A DNA stretch of 64,000 nucleotides from CAAGNP01 sp045603545 (GTDB lineage Bacteria > Bacteroidota > Bacteroidia > Bacteroidales > UBA932), in assembly GCA_045603545.1 (NCBI GenBank), contig JAZUMG010000017.1, positions 62,001-126,000 on the forward strand, given 5' to 3'. Each line of letters starts with the position of its first letter. Position 1 is the stretch's first letter. The notes under the pieces were generated by a model. It saw only the letters and a list, made by a program, of their open reading frames with translations, had not been told where the DNA came from and ran no database searches. Made by a program: the position numbers and the translations under genes. Below, piece by piece: positions 49,354 through 57,681 of this stretch.

Positions 49354-50979
49354 TTACTTCATATATGTATATCTGTAGTCGGTAGGGCTGACAAGGGTCT
49401 CCTTGATGGCTCTTGGGATTACCCAGCGGATGAGGTTGAATTCACCGCCGGCCTTATCGTTGGTACCCGATGCACGTGAGCCGCCGAATGGCTGCATACC
49501 CACTACTGCTCCGGTAGGTTTGTCGTTGATGTAGAAGTTGCCGGCAGTGTATCGGAGGGCGTCTGCCACCTTCTGAACTGCCACACGGTCCCTTCCGAAG
49601 ACTGCACCTGTCAAACCATAAGGTGAAGTGGTGTCACAAAGTTTGATAGCCTCTTCAAGGTCAGCATCTTCATATACATATACTGTAAGTACAGGTCCGA
49701 AGATCTCCTCTTCGATAGATTTGAAGTGAGGGTTTGATGTCTGGATAACTGTAGGCTCCACGAAGTAGCCTTTAGATTTGTCGCACTTGCCACCCACTAC
49801 GATTTCAGCATCTGAAGCAGCTTTTGCATACTCGATATATGAAGAGATGTTGTCAAATGATGTCTCGTCGATAACGGCATTGATGAAGTTGTCGAAGTCA
49901 CATACATCACCCATACTTACCTCGTCAGCACGTCTTCTGATACCCTCGAGGATATCGTTCCACAGCGATTTTGGTGCATACATACGGGATGCGGCCGAGC
50001 ATTTCTGCCCCTGGAACTCAAATGCTCCGCAGAATGCAGCATTGGCCACCTCCTCGGCATTTGCAGAAGGGTGTACGAAGATGAAGTCCTTGCCACCGGT
50101 CTCACCTACCAGACGGGGGTATGATTTGTATTGGCCGATCCTCTCACCCACCTGTCTCCAAAGGGTGTTGAAAGTGGCGCTTGATCCTGTGAAGTGGATA
50201 CCTGCCAAATCTGGTGATTCGAGGGTGTACTTGCCGATAAGGGCTCCGCTTCCGCAGAGGAAGTTAACTACACCTGCAGGGAGACCTGCCTCCTCGTAAA
50301 TCTTCATAAGGTAGTAGTTCGAAAGGATGGCTGTGGTAGAGGTCTTCCATACTGTGGTGTTACCCATAAGTACAGGGGACATATTCAGGTTCGATGCGAT
50401 AGAGGTGAAGTTGAAAGGGCTTACCGCCAATACGAAACCTTCAAGGCCTCTGTACTCTACGCTGTTGATCTGACCTGGGGCACTCTTTGGCTGAGTGCTG
50501 TATATTTTGGAAGCGAAGGCTACATTGTATCTGAAGAAATCCACTGTCTCGCAAGCTGCATCGATCTCTGCCTGGTAGATGTTCTTGCTCTGGCCGAGCA
50601 TACACGATGCATTGATCAGTGCGCGGTATTTGCCGGCGATAAGGTCGGCAATTTTAAGCATTATGGTAGCTCTTACAGTCCAATCAAGTTCTGACCACTC
50701 CTTGCGTGCGCGTAGCGCTGCGTCAATAGCCATCTTTACCTCTTTTTCACCTGCTTTGTGGTATCTTGCGAGGACGTGACCGTGGTCGTGTGGCATCACC
50801 ACTTCACCCATATCGCCTGTGCGGACCTCTTTACCATCGATGATAAGGGGAATCTCCACTACTGTTTTCTTCTGTCTTTTGAGTTCTGCCTCAAGAGCTT
50901 CTCTCTCAGGGCTACCTTTCAAATAAGATTTCACAGGCTCATTGGCCGGAAGTGGGAAAGAATAAATAGAGTTGTTCAT
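49354..50979 (-). CDS. pruA: L-glutamate gamma-semialdehyde dehydrogenase
   Basis: This 541-residue NAD-dependent aldehyde dehydrogenase oxidises glutamate semialdehyde (from proline) to glutamate. Visible are VSPFNFTSIASNLNMSPVLM, the cofactor-site FTGSSATFN, the general base region VGETGGKDF, the catalytic Cys in FQGQKCSAASR, and the C-terminal PFGGSRASGTNDKAGG. The length matches stand-alone PruA/P5CDH, with no proline dehydrogenase domain. It lies 17 bases downstream of queH on the minus strand, so the two probably share a transcript. Confidence 0.95.
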   Translation of the reverse strand: MNNSIYSFPLPANEPVKSYLKGSPEREALEAELKRQKKTVVEIPLIIDGKEVRTGDMGEVVMPHDHGHVLARYHKAGEKEVKMAIDAALRARKEWSELDWTVRATIMLKIADLIAGKYRALINASCMLGQSKNIYQAEIDAACETVDFFRYNVAFASKIYSTQPKSAPGQINSVEYRGLEGFVLAVSPFNFTSIASNLNMSPVLMGNTTVWKTSTTAILSNYYLMKIYEEAGLPAGVVNFLCGSGALIGKYTLESPDLAGIHFTGSSATFNTLWRQVGERIGQYKSYPRLVGETGGKDFIFVHPSANAEEVANAAFCGAFEFQGQKCSAASRMYAPKSLWNDILEGIRRRADEVSMGDVCDFDNFINAVIDETSFDNISSYIEYAKAASDAEIVVGGKCDKSKGYFVEPTVIQTSNPHFKSIEEEIFGPVLTVYVYEDADLEEAIKLCDTTSPYGLTGAVFGRDRVAVQKVADALRYTAGNFYINDKPTGAVVGMQPFGGSRASGTNDKAGGEFNLIRWVIPRAIKETLVSPTDYRYTYMK

Positions 50980-50996
50980 AATGTATTGTTTTTAAA

Positions 50997-51554
50997 TTAT
51001 TTATTGTTTTTCATCGAGTATTCGCAACCGCAATACTGCTGATTGTAGAACTGCTTGGCAAGCTCATTGCGCCTCTCATAGAGTCCCCCCTTGCGCCAGT
51101 TCCTGTCCCAGAATGTGGCTCCGTCGGGGTATTGCGAAGCTGCCCAATTGCCTGCGGCAATGATCTGGTTAAGGTCCTTCCAGCGGGAAGATGCGAGTGT
51201 GGTAGTGAAGCAGTCGAAGCCGTGTTCTGAGGCGTATTGCGCAGTGCGCAGAAGGCGGTACCTGAAACATTCCAGACACCTGGCTCCCCTCTCGGGCTCT
51301 GAGGCCAGATGGCAAAGCTCCTTACGCCACCCATCGTGTTCGGCGGTCCAGTCACTGTCATCATAATCGACTATGGGGACCCCTATCTGTGCAGCATACC
51401 TCACTATCTCCTCTTTTCTCCTGAGATACTCCTCCTGGGGGAATATGTTAGGATTGTAAAAGAAAATGGTAGTGGCATAATTATTGTCCTGCAACCATTC
51501 GAGGATGGCTGCAGAGCAAGGTGCGCAGCATGAGTGTAGCAGTACAGCAGTCAT
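50997..51554 (-). CDS. queH: Epoxyqueuosine reductase QueH
   Basis: This 185-residue enzyme performs the last step of queuosine tRNA-modification synthesis, reducing epoxyqueuosine. Diagnostic cysteines are the N-terminal LHSCCAPCSAAIL, the central CLECFRYRL and the C-terminal CGCEYS. FFYNPNIFPQEEYLRRKEE and FTTTLASSRWKDL complete the QueH (former DUF208) pattern. It replaces the cobalamin-dependent QueG. A -7 element (TATATTTG) lies only 6 bases before the ATG. Confidence 0.95.
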   Translation of the reverse strand: MTAVLLHSCCAPCSAAILEWLQDNNYATTIFFYNPNIFPQEEYLRRKEEIVRYAAQIGVPIVDYDDSDWTAEHDGWRKELCHLASEPERGARCLECFRYRLLRTAQYASEHGFDCFTTTLASSRWKDLNQIIAAGNWAASQYPDGATFWDRNWRKGGLYERRNELAKQFYNQQYCGCEYSMKNNK

Positions 51555-51560
51555 ACCCTA

Positions 51561-51568
51561 CAAATATA
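51561..51568 (-). promoter_or_regulatory. -7 element of the queH-pruA operon
   Basis: Minus-strand TATATTTG matches the consensus and is 6 bases from the queH ATG, implying a leaderless or nearly leaderless transcript. Confidence 0.45.
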
Positions 51569-51578
51569 AAAAAATATA

Positions 51579-52451
51579 GTGACATTTTTAACATTAATAC
51601 TCATAATGGCTTTATCAGCAGGAACAGAAAAAGCAATCGCTCAGGAACAGAATCCCAAAGTGGGGGTATTCCTCAGCGGCGGAGGTGCATTGGGCTTTGC
51701 CCATATCGGTATGCTTCAGGCAATGGAAGAGGAGGGAATCTCTCCGGATTATGTGGCAGGGGCAAGTATGGGGGCTTTGATCGGAGCAGTGTATTCGGCA
51801 GGAAAATCTCCTCAGGAGATCAAACAGATAGTTCTCGATGAGAAACTTTACCGTAAATCAAGACTGTTTTCATTCTCCGAGGCAAAGGTAAAGGGGGTAT
51901 CACTCTCTTCTCACAGGAAGGTGAGGAAGATATTGGAGAAGTATATAGGTACTGACAGTTTTGCGGAACTGGAGAGGCATTATATGGTTTCCGTTTCCAA
52001 CCTTACCCTTTCCAGGACTGAGGTAAAGGATTCAGGAGGACATCTTATTGACTGGGTTCTTGCCTCAATGTCGATACCGGCTGTTTTCGAGCCGGTTATT
52101 ATCGACAATATGATATATGTCGATGGAGGCTCGCTCAACCATTTCCCCACAAGAGAGATAAGGGAAAAGGTGGATGTGCTGATAGGGGTGGATGTTATGC
52201 CACGAAAGGATACTGTGGAGATAAGCAATATAAGGGAGATGTTTTCAAGCTATATCCACTCAGTGGCCATAACCAATGGTCAGGAGGGGAGGGTCAGATG
52301 TGATTATCTGATAGAGTCTCCGGCTATCAACTATTACCGTATTATGGATTTTGAAAAATTTGAAGAGATCTACAACTACGGATATGAGACGATGAAGAAA
52401 TATCTGGAGGGACACCCTGAGCTCCAGGCTGAGGTGTCCTGCAGTCGGTAA
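51579..52451 (+). CDS. Patatin-like phospholipase, RssA type
   Basis: This 290-residue serine hydrolase has the oxyanion-hole motif SGGGALGFAHIG, the nucleophile elbow GASMGALIGAVY and the catalytic Asp in VDGGSLNHFPTR. The N-terminus looks like a signal peptide (TFLTLILIMALSAGTEKAIAQ), but only if translation begins at the GTG at 51579, because a stop lies just upstream in frame; the ATG at 51606 would lose half of it. The enzyme is likely periplasmic or secreted and acts on phospholipids. Homologues of over 700 residues with a fused beta-barrel exist in Bacteroidota, but this one is short. Confidence 0.87.
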   Translation: MTFLTLILIMALSAGTEKAIAQEQNPKVGVFLSGGGALGFAHIGMLQAMEEEGISPDYVAGASMGALIGAVYSAGKSPQEIKQIVLDEKLYRKSRLFSFSEAKVKGVSLSSHRKVRKILEKYIGTDSFAELERHYMVSVSNLTLSRTEVKDSGGHLIDWVLASMSIPAVFEPVIIDNMIYVDGGSLNHFPTREIREKVDVLIGVDVMPRKDTVEISNIREMFSSYIHSVAITNGQEGRVRCDYLIESPAINYYRIMDFEKFEEIYNYGYETMKKYLEGHPELQAEVSCSR

Positions 52452-52504
52452 TATCCGGTTTTGAGTCTGATTTCTCAGAATGAAAGACTGATTTTTACAT
52501 CAAT

Positions 52505-52631
52505 CGGGCCAGGTGGAATAAAAAGTGTTCTACCTGGCCCGGCTGATTTGGGGAAATGTATGAAAATAAGGTGTATACATAAAGCAAATGGGCCAAGTGG
52601 AAGCATTTTCAGTCCACCTGGCCCGTTTGTA
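52505..52631. repeat. Two related hairpins between convergent genes
   Basis: The first pairs CGGGCCAGGTGGAA with TTCTACCTGGCCCG (52505-52518 with 52528-52541). The second, about 45 bases on, pairs CAAATGGGCCAAGTGGA with TCCACCTGGCCCGTTTG (near 52586-52602 with 52613-52629) with one mismatch. The stems are near-copies of each other. Neither is followed by a clear T-run, so they may be a repeat element that also helps end transcription from both sides. Confidence 0.6.
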
Positions 52632-52664
52632 TAGACCGGTTATGCCGTGTAATGGCAAAATCAC

Positions 52665-53921
52665 TTATTCCATAATGGAAGCGGCAACGATGTTGGCCAC
52701 TACACCACGTGTTCTGGCTACGATACCTGCAGCATCAGATGGGTGTACCCTGTTGGTAAGGAGGATCACGCAGCAGTTGTTGTCCATATCAAACAACATT
52801 GATGTGCCGGTGTAACCTGTGTGTACGAAGGTGTTTGGCTGTGTAAGGAAGATGTCACCTTTGGTACCTGCACCTGTAGTGTAAGTGTCCCAGCCAAGGT
52901 TTCTCTCGATAGATGGATCGTTGGTTTTAGGGTTGGTCATCATAGTCTCTACCATTAGAGGGCTGAGTACTCTGCGGCCGTTGACTTCACCTTTGTTGAG
53001 GATAGCTGCAGCGATGACAGCAAGGTCTTCTGCATTCGAGAATACACCTGCGTTACCTGAGTTGCCCATATTTACAAGACGTGCTGTAGGGTCGTGAACC
53101 TCACCGAGGATAACTTTGCCGTTCTCTACCTCTGTAGGTGCTACCAATGAGAGGAAGTCAGGGGTTACAGTTGAAAGGGCTTTCTCACGGTCAGCTGCAT
53201 CAAGTGGAAGATATGAAGTGTGTTTAAGGCCAAGGGCACCGAATACATTGTGCTGTGCATATTCGTAAAGTTTTACACCTGTCACATTCTGAAGGATGTT
53301 CTGAAGGGTGATGAAGTTAAGACAGCTGTATGTGTAGCCTGTGGTAGGTTTGTATTTCAATGGAAGCTCCTGCGCGATGTGTTTGATAAGTGAATCTGGG
53401 GTGGCAGGGCCATATTTTGCCAGGTAAGTAGGGGTGTTGATGTATGGAAGGATACCTGAAGAGTGTGAAAGAAGGTCCTGAACACGGATAGAGGTCTTGC
53501 GTCCGGTCTCTGGATCTACCCATTGCTGGAAGCCTGGAATATACATCTCAACAGGGTCGGTAAGGCGTACTTTACCGTTTTCCACAAGCTGAAGGAATGA
53601 TAGGGTGGTGCCGACACATTTGCTTACAGATGCAAGGTCGAAGATGGTGTTCTCGGTCATCTTTACTGTGTCAGGATATACCTGTTTGTTGCCGTAGGCT
53701 TTGAGATAAGCGATCTTGTCGCCCCTTACCACTGCCAATACAGCACCTGGAATCTCTGATTTGGCGATAGCCTGATTGATTACGCTATCGGCAAGCTGGA
53801 GTCTCTCTGAGCACATGCCCACTGATTCTGGACTCACTTTTTGGAGTTTTGTACTGCCTGAGTTGCATACGCAGCTGCATACCATTACAGCAGACAGAAG
53901 GAGGAATAGTACTTTTTTCAT
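52665..53921 (-). CDS. Beta-lactamase-fold serine hydrolase lipoprotein
   Basis: This 418-residue lipoprotein (lipobox VMVCSC, Cys near 17) belongs to the class C beta-lactamase/penicillin-binding-protein-like family. It shows the SxxK motif as SVSK in FDLASVSKCVG, the YxN-type motif in TYSCLNFITLQ and a closing HTGYTGTSM in place of KTG. LLSHSSGILPY is also typical. It probably acts on peptidoglycan-like peptides or esters rather than antibiotics. In many Bacteroides such a domain is fused to the GH3 glucosaminidase; here both exist as separate genes 20 kb apart. The start is the ATG at 53921 for a clean signal peptide. Confidence 0.87.
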   Translation of the reverse strand: MKKVLFLLLSAVMVCSCVCNSGSTKLQKVSPESVGMCSERLQLADSVINQAIAKSEIPGAVLAVVRGDKIAYLKAYGNKQVYPDTVKMTENTIFDLASVSKCVGTTLSFLQLVENGKVRLTDPVEMYIPGFQQWVDPETGRKTSIRVQDLLSHSSGILPYINTPTYLAKYGPATPDSLIKHIAQELPLKYKPTTGYTYSCLNFITLQNILQNVTGVKLYEYAQHNVFGALGLKHTSYLPLDAADREKALSTVTPDFLSLVAPTEVENGKVILGEVHDPTARLVNMGNSGNAGVFSNAEDLAVIAAAILNKGEVNGRRVLSPLMVETMMTNPKTNDPSIERNLGWDTYTTGAGTKGDIFLTQPNTFVHTGYTGTSMLFDMDNNCCVILLTNRVHPSDAAGIVARTRGVVANIVAASIME

Positions 53922-53938
53922 AGGATATTTATTGTTTG

Positions 53939-55927
53939 TTATTTTACTTTCAGCGAGTTGAATATGGAGAGGAACTGAGGGAACGATTTGTTTATGCACT
54001 CAGTACGGTCCACACTGATCTTCTCCGGTGTGCCAAGTGTTGCGAGGAAGATTGCCATGGCGATACGGTGGTCATTGAACGATTTGTATGTCCCTTTGGC
54101 AATGTTTTTCCCCTCCACAACCCTTCTGGCGTATGAGATACCTTCAATATACATTGTCCCGTCTTCCACCTCTGCCTCTACTCCCATATTCTTAAGAGTC
54201 TCCATAATGGACTCTTTTCTATCACTCTCTTTGGTGCGGAGCCTGTCAACACCTTTTATCGCACTCTCCCCTTCACAGAAGGCTGCCAGTATGGCCAGGA
54301 CAGGGAAAAGATCAGGTGAATTGGTCGCATCATACTCAAATGCCCTCAAATGGGAGGCTTTCACCCTGAGACTTCCGTTTTTCTCCTCTATGTAGCCGCC
54401 GCAATTGCGGATAATATTCACTATTGCCCTGTCTGCCTGGTGACTCTCCATATTGAGGCCTTTGATTATAATGTCACCGAAGAGGGCTCCGGCCACTATA
54501 AAGTTGGATGCCGAGCTCCAGTCACCCTCTATGGCAAAGGATGCCGGTGTATAGTTCTGTTTCCCTGGGATATTGAACACAAGATCCCCATCGGACTCTT
54601 CGCACTCTATCCCGATTCCGAATTTTCTTATTACATCCAGTGTGAGTTTTATGTATGGGAGACTTGTAGCATTTGTAACGGTCAATGTGCTGTTCTTTTT
54701 GCTCAACGGAAGGGCCATCAGAAGACCTGATATCAGTTGTGATCCCTTTCTTCCCGAGATGGTGACTTTTCCTCCGGAGAGAGGTCCGCTTACCACTGCC
54801 GGAAGGGTGTTGTCTGCAGTAAGGATACACTTGGCCTCAAACTCCTCCAGAGACTCTTTGCATCCGTACATCTCCCTGCGGAGCAATGTCCCTGCACCTG
54901 TTATGGTGACACCCTCTCCCAATTGCGCTGCAACAGGGATGCAGAGCCTTGACAGAAGCCCCGATTCTCCGACAAAAAGGTTTATGGTGTTGGGGGTGAT
55001 GATGGAAGCTGCAAACATAGGAGGCATGGTGGATGCCTGTTTGGACAGCTCCCTGAACCCTTTTGAGTGTATTGTCACTGTGTCTCCCAGGACATCAACT
55101 CCAGCCCCGATCTGTTTGGCTACACCCAAAGCATAATCGATGTCATCGCACCTGCTGAGGTTCTGGAATTCACTCTCACCCTTCGCCAGAGATGCCGCCA
55201 CGATTGCCCTTTGGGCAACACTTTTGGATGCTGGGATGGTAATCTCCCCCTCAATCCTGTATCCTGCTGCAAATTTCTCCATCTGCTGATAGGAGAATTG
55301 CCCTATGTTCCATTTGTCCCCTGCACTCATGGTGCAATACATAAAGGGGGCACCTATATTCAAAGCCTCCAGACGGGTATAGCGTCCCACCGAGCCCATT
55401 GTGAAGGCAATCAGCTGCGTCCCTGTCCCAAACTCCCCCTTGCGGTGCAATTCATACAGCTGCATCACCCTTTCTGCATCCTGGATAGTGTTTGCCTGGG
55501 TACATATCTTGATGATGTCAGCTCCCCTTTTCACAGCCCTTTTGCATACATCCTTTAGCTCTGCCATTTGTGGGGTGGAGGTGTAATTATGGAATGAGAA
55601 TATCTTTTTGAGGTTCCTTTTCCTGAGGGTAGGGGCCAATGACTGGAAGAAAGAATCTGAGGACAATACATCCACATCAATATACTTGGCGCCGGATTGT
55701 ACTGCTGCCTCTGCAAGGTGTTTGGTGCTTTTGCGGCACACTGCAATCATAGGTACCTTTGACTCGATGAAGAGTTGTCTCACCTCAGACTCAGTGAGAT
55801 TGCACAGATCAAGGCGTACCTCCGCAATAAGGTCGGGATACTTCTTGAGAAGTTTCTCGCACTTCTTGGCGGATTTTACGCAATCCTCATATTTATAATC
55901 AGTTATGCTGATGCAATACATTTGCAA
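53939..55927 (-). CDS. aroD-aroA: Fused 3-dehydroquinate dehydratase (type I) and EPSP synthase
   Basis: This 662-residue fusion covers two shikimate-pathway steps. Residues 1-220 form a type I dehydroquinase: EVRLDL (E36, R38), the catalytic His113 in FSFHNYTSTP, the Schiff-base Lys140 in IIKICTQA, and TMGSVGRYTR. Residues about 224-662 are EPSP synthase: IPASKSVAQRAIV (K235), GRKGSQLISGLLMALPL, GDWSSASNFIV, NSPDLFPVLA, RLRTKESDR and FNDHRIAMA. The usual GNAGTAMR segment is diverged to VGESGLLSR. It overlaps aroB by 29 bases and precedes the serine hydrolase gene by 17. Both halves keep their catalytic residues. Confidence 0.93.
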   Translation of the reverse strand: MQMYCISITDYKYEDCVKSAKKCEKLLKKYPDLIAEVRLDLCNLTESEVRQLFIESKVPMIAVCRKSTKHLAEAAVQSGAKYIDVDVLSSDSFFQSLAPTLRKRNLKKIFSFHNYTSTPQMAELKDVCKRAVKRGADIIKICTQANTIQDAERVMQLYELHRKGEFGTGTQLIAFTMGSVGRYTRLEALNIGAPFMYCTMSAGDKWNIGQFSYQQMEKFAAGYRIEGEITIPASKSVAQRAIVAASLAKGESEFQNLSRCDDIDYALGVAKQIGAGVDVLGDTVTIHSKGFRELSKQASTMPPMFAASIITPNTINLFVGESGLLSRLCIPVAAQLGEGVTITGAGTLLRREMYGCKESLEEFEAKCILTADNTLPAVVSGPLSGGKVTISGRKGSQLISGLLMALPLSKKNSTLTVTNATSLPYIKLTLDVIRKFGIGIECEESDGDLVFNIPGKQNYTPASFAIEGDWSSASNFIVAGALFGDIIIKGLNMESHQADRAIVNIIRNCGGYIEEKNGSLRVKASHLRAFEYDATNSPDLFPVLAILAAFCEGESAIKGVDRLRTKESDRKESIMETLKNMGVEAEVEDGTMYIEGISYARRVVEGKNIAKGTYKSFNDHRIAMAIFLATLGTPEKISVDRTECINKSFPQFLSIFNSLKVK

Positions 55928-56924
55928 TCTCTTTTGCTAGTTCATCAAAACCGGTTCTTTCGACGCACGAAATCCCAATTTCTTTCAAAAGTACAAAATC
56001 TACCCCGTTTTCTCCCCTTTTTTTGTCATTTTTTATCGCTTCGACAAGATTTTCCGCCTCATATCCGATAGAGAGGTCAAATCCCATGTTCTCCAGGGAG
56101 TGTCGAAGGGTGTTGTGGTCATCTTCAGAGAGGTATCCCCTTATGACAGATATTTCGGATGCCACCACCATACCCTTGGCCACAGCCTCACCGTGAAGGA
56201 TGGAGTCTCCCCGCTCTGATGCACATTTCTCGATGGCGTGACCTATTGTATGCCCGAAGTTCAGGAGTTTCCTCTCTCCCGATTCGCGGAAGTCACGTTC
56301 CACCACGCCTGCCTTGATCTCTATTGCAGTAGCGAGGAGTTCCCTGAACTCCGGAGAGGAGGTGTCGATCCCATTGCGGAAGCACATCTGTGCTTTGGCA
56401 AAACTCTCCTTGTCCTTGATGGCAAATGCTTTGATCATCTCTGCTGCACCCGCAAGGAGTTCCCTGTGGGGGAGAGTTTTGAGGGTGGAGGTATTGATAT
56501 ATGTAAACTCGGGGAGAGAGAAGGTTCCGAGCATGTTTTTAAGTCCTGATAGATTGACGCCGGTTTTTCCACCTGTGGAGGCATCCACCTGAGCCAGAAG
56601 GGTGGTGGGGACATAGCCGCACTTGATCCCCCTTTTGTATATTGAGGCGACGAAGCCACCTATATCGGTAAGGATGCCACCACCTACGCAAAGCAGAAAG
56701 GCATTGCGGCTGCACTCCATCTCCAGAAGGGCATTGGCAATTTTCTCCACGTTGGCAAGATTCTTATGATGCTCGCCACTCTCCACGACAATCTGAGGAT
56801 ATGGGAAATGGTGGCCATAAAGCTCTTTTACCCTCTGGTCAATAAGGACCACGACCTCTTTTTTCCCCTCAAGAAGAGGAAAAAGTCGATCAAAACTGTC
56901 GTATATGTGGAAAGATTTTGACAT
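55899..56924 (-). CDS. aroB: 3-dehydroquinate synthase
   Basis: This 341-residue enzyme makes 3-dehydroquinate, the substrate of the dehydratase half of the next gene's product. It has the NAD-binding LCVGGGILTDIGGFVASIYKRG motif in two parts, VPTTLLAQVDASTGGKTGVN, and the metal ligands in LLNFGHTIGHAIE and LHGEAVAKGM. The length is normal. The 29-base overlap with aroD-aroA implies coupled translation of three consecutive pathway activities. A -7 element (TACCTTTG, 56938-56931) lies 6 bases upstream. Confidence 0.95.
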   Translation of the reverse strand: MSKSFHIYDSFDRLFPLLEGKKEVVVLIDQRVKELYGHHFPYPQIVVESGEHHKNLANVEKIANALLEMECSRNAFLLCVGGGILTDIGGFVASIYKRGIKCGYVPTTLLAQVDASTGGKTGVNLSGLKNMLGTFSLPEFTYINTSTLKTLPHRELLAGAAEMIKAFAIKDKESFAKAQMCFRNGIDTSSPEFRELLATAIEIKAGVVERDFRESGERKLLNFGHTIGHAIEKCASERGDSILHGEAVAKGMVVASEISVIRGYLSEDDHNTLRHSLENMGFDLSIGYEAENLVEAIKNDKKRGENGVDFVLLKEIGISCVERTGFDELAKEIANVLHQHN

Positions 56925-56930
56925 ATTTTA

Positions 56931-56980
56931 CAAAGGTAATAAAATATGGTTTTGATATTTATAAAAAATTAATACCTTTG
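56931..56980. promoter_or_regulatory. Divergent promoters of aroB (-) and tRNA-Leu (+)
   Basis: Minus strand: TACCTTTG at 56938-56931, just before the aroB ATG. Plus strand: TTTG at 56951-56954, an 18-base spacer, then TACCTTTG at 56973-56980, a full-consensus promoter for tRNA-Leu 25 bases downstream. Confidence 0.65.
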
Positions 56981-57005
56981 CACCGCAAAGTTTACCTCTG
57001 CTAAT

Positions 57006-57089
57006 GCCCAGATGGCGGAATCGGTAGACGCGCTGGTCTCAAACACCAGTGGGGTAACACCTGTGCCGGTTCGACCCCGGCTCTGGGTA
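57006..57089 (+). tRNA. tRNA-Leu (anticodon CAA)
   Basis: An 84-base class II tRNA. Acceptor stem GCCCAGA/TCTGGGT has a G-U first pair. D arm: GCG/CGC. Anticodon arm: CTGGT-CTCAAAC-ACCAG with anticodon CAA. A long variable arm is built around GGT/ACC, the T arm is GCCGG-TTCGACC-CCGGC, and the discriminator is A. CCA is not encoded. It reads UUG codons. Confidence 0.95.
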
Positions 57090-57093
57090 CTTG

Positions 57094-57131
57094 AAAAAAA
57101 GGCTTTCAGAACGCACTGGAAGCCTTTTTTG
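57094..57131 (+). terminator. Terminator after tRNA-Leu
   Basis: A 10-bp stem with one G-U pair (57100-57109 with 57116-57125), loop AACGCA, and a T-run follow the tRNA. Confidence 0.88.
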
Positions 57132-57463
57132 TTTGTACCATAACCATCGATGGTGCTTGTCGCTTCTCATCCCCGGTCGGCTGCGTTGACAGCTTTTTCC
57201 GCAGAAGGAGGTTGGGCACGGCGATGTTATCTGTAGTGCTTTCTGAGGCATTATCCATGGCCCGACCCTGGAAAGTCAGGAGGGTTTGGGCACGGGTGTT
57301 CTATTCTGAGTCGCCCGAAACGGACGATAGTGTTCCTAACCTCTCCACATAACCACATAACCCCATTTTTTCTCCGCAACACACGCAAAATGATTGTGGA
57401 AACATGCATATAATCAGCTGTTTGGCTTCAAATTTTGCTTCAGACGGCTCTTTGTTTCTTCGT
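57132..57463. other. Gene-free junction stretch after tRNA-Leu
   Basis: There is no protein-like frame here. A partial direct repeat, GGTTGGGCACGGCGATGTT and GGTTTGGGCACGGGTGTT, occurs at about 57209 and 57285. This stretch separates two parts of the window with different codon style and probably holds debris of an insertion or deletion. No copy of the tRNA 3' end is seen. Confidence 0.4.
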
Positions 57464-57667
57464 TCAGCCCAAAGTGTCAATCAGGCTTTTCACCAAAAAA
57501 CACAAGACGGGAACAAGCAATGAGGGCAACATATTCAGTGTCTTGCAGTCCTTCAGTTTGAGCAGAGGAAGCCCTGAAGCGACAATCATCAGCCCGCCTA
57601 CAATCAGCAATTCCGCCATGAGTGCCTCACTGATGGCTGTACTCGAAACCTTTACTTTTTGTAAAGA
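57464..57667 (-). pseudogene. C-terminal remnant of a DUF554 membrane protein
   Basis: An open frame of 67 codons without a sensible start encodes STAISEALMAELLIVGGLMI followed by VASGLPLLKLKDCKTLNMLP and SLLVPVLCFLVKSLIDTLG. This matches the end of DUF554 (YdfK/YqgA-type) membrane proteins, where a GG-L-I-L-G-hydrophobic helix, an LK/IK-KxxxxLP turn and a last helix occur. The first ~160 residues are missing; a stop lies immediately upstream. It is a truncated gene left behind the MocR-type regulator. Confidence 0.6.
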
Positions 57668-57681
57668 TTACAAAATGTCTG

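Noticed and set aside
57039..57251. Minus-strand frame of 70 codons with a PGSNRHRCYP segment
   Set aside because: It is the antisense reading of tRNA-Leu and its terminator; the segment derives from the T arm of the tRNA and is a common false gene.
57132..57463. Attachment site (attL/attR) of an integrative element
   Set aside because: No second copy of the tRNA-Leu 3' end and no integrase could be found in the window, so only the change of sequence style supports insertion.
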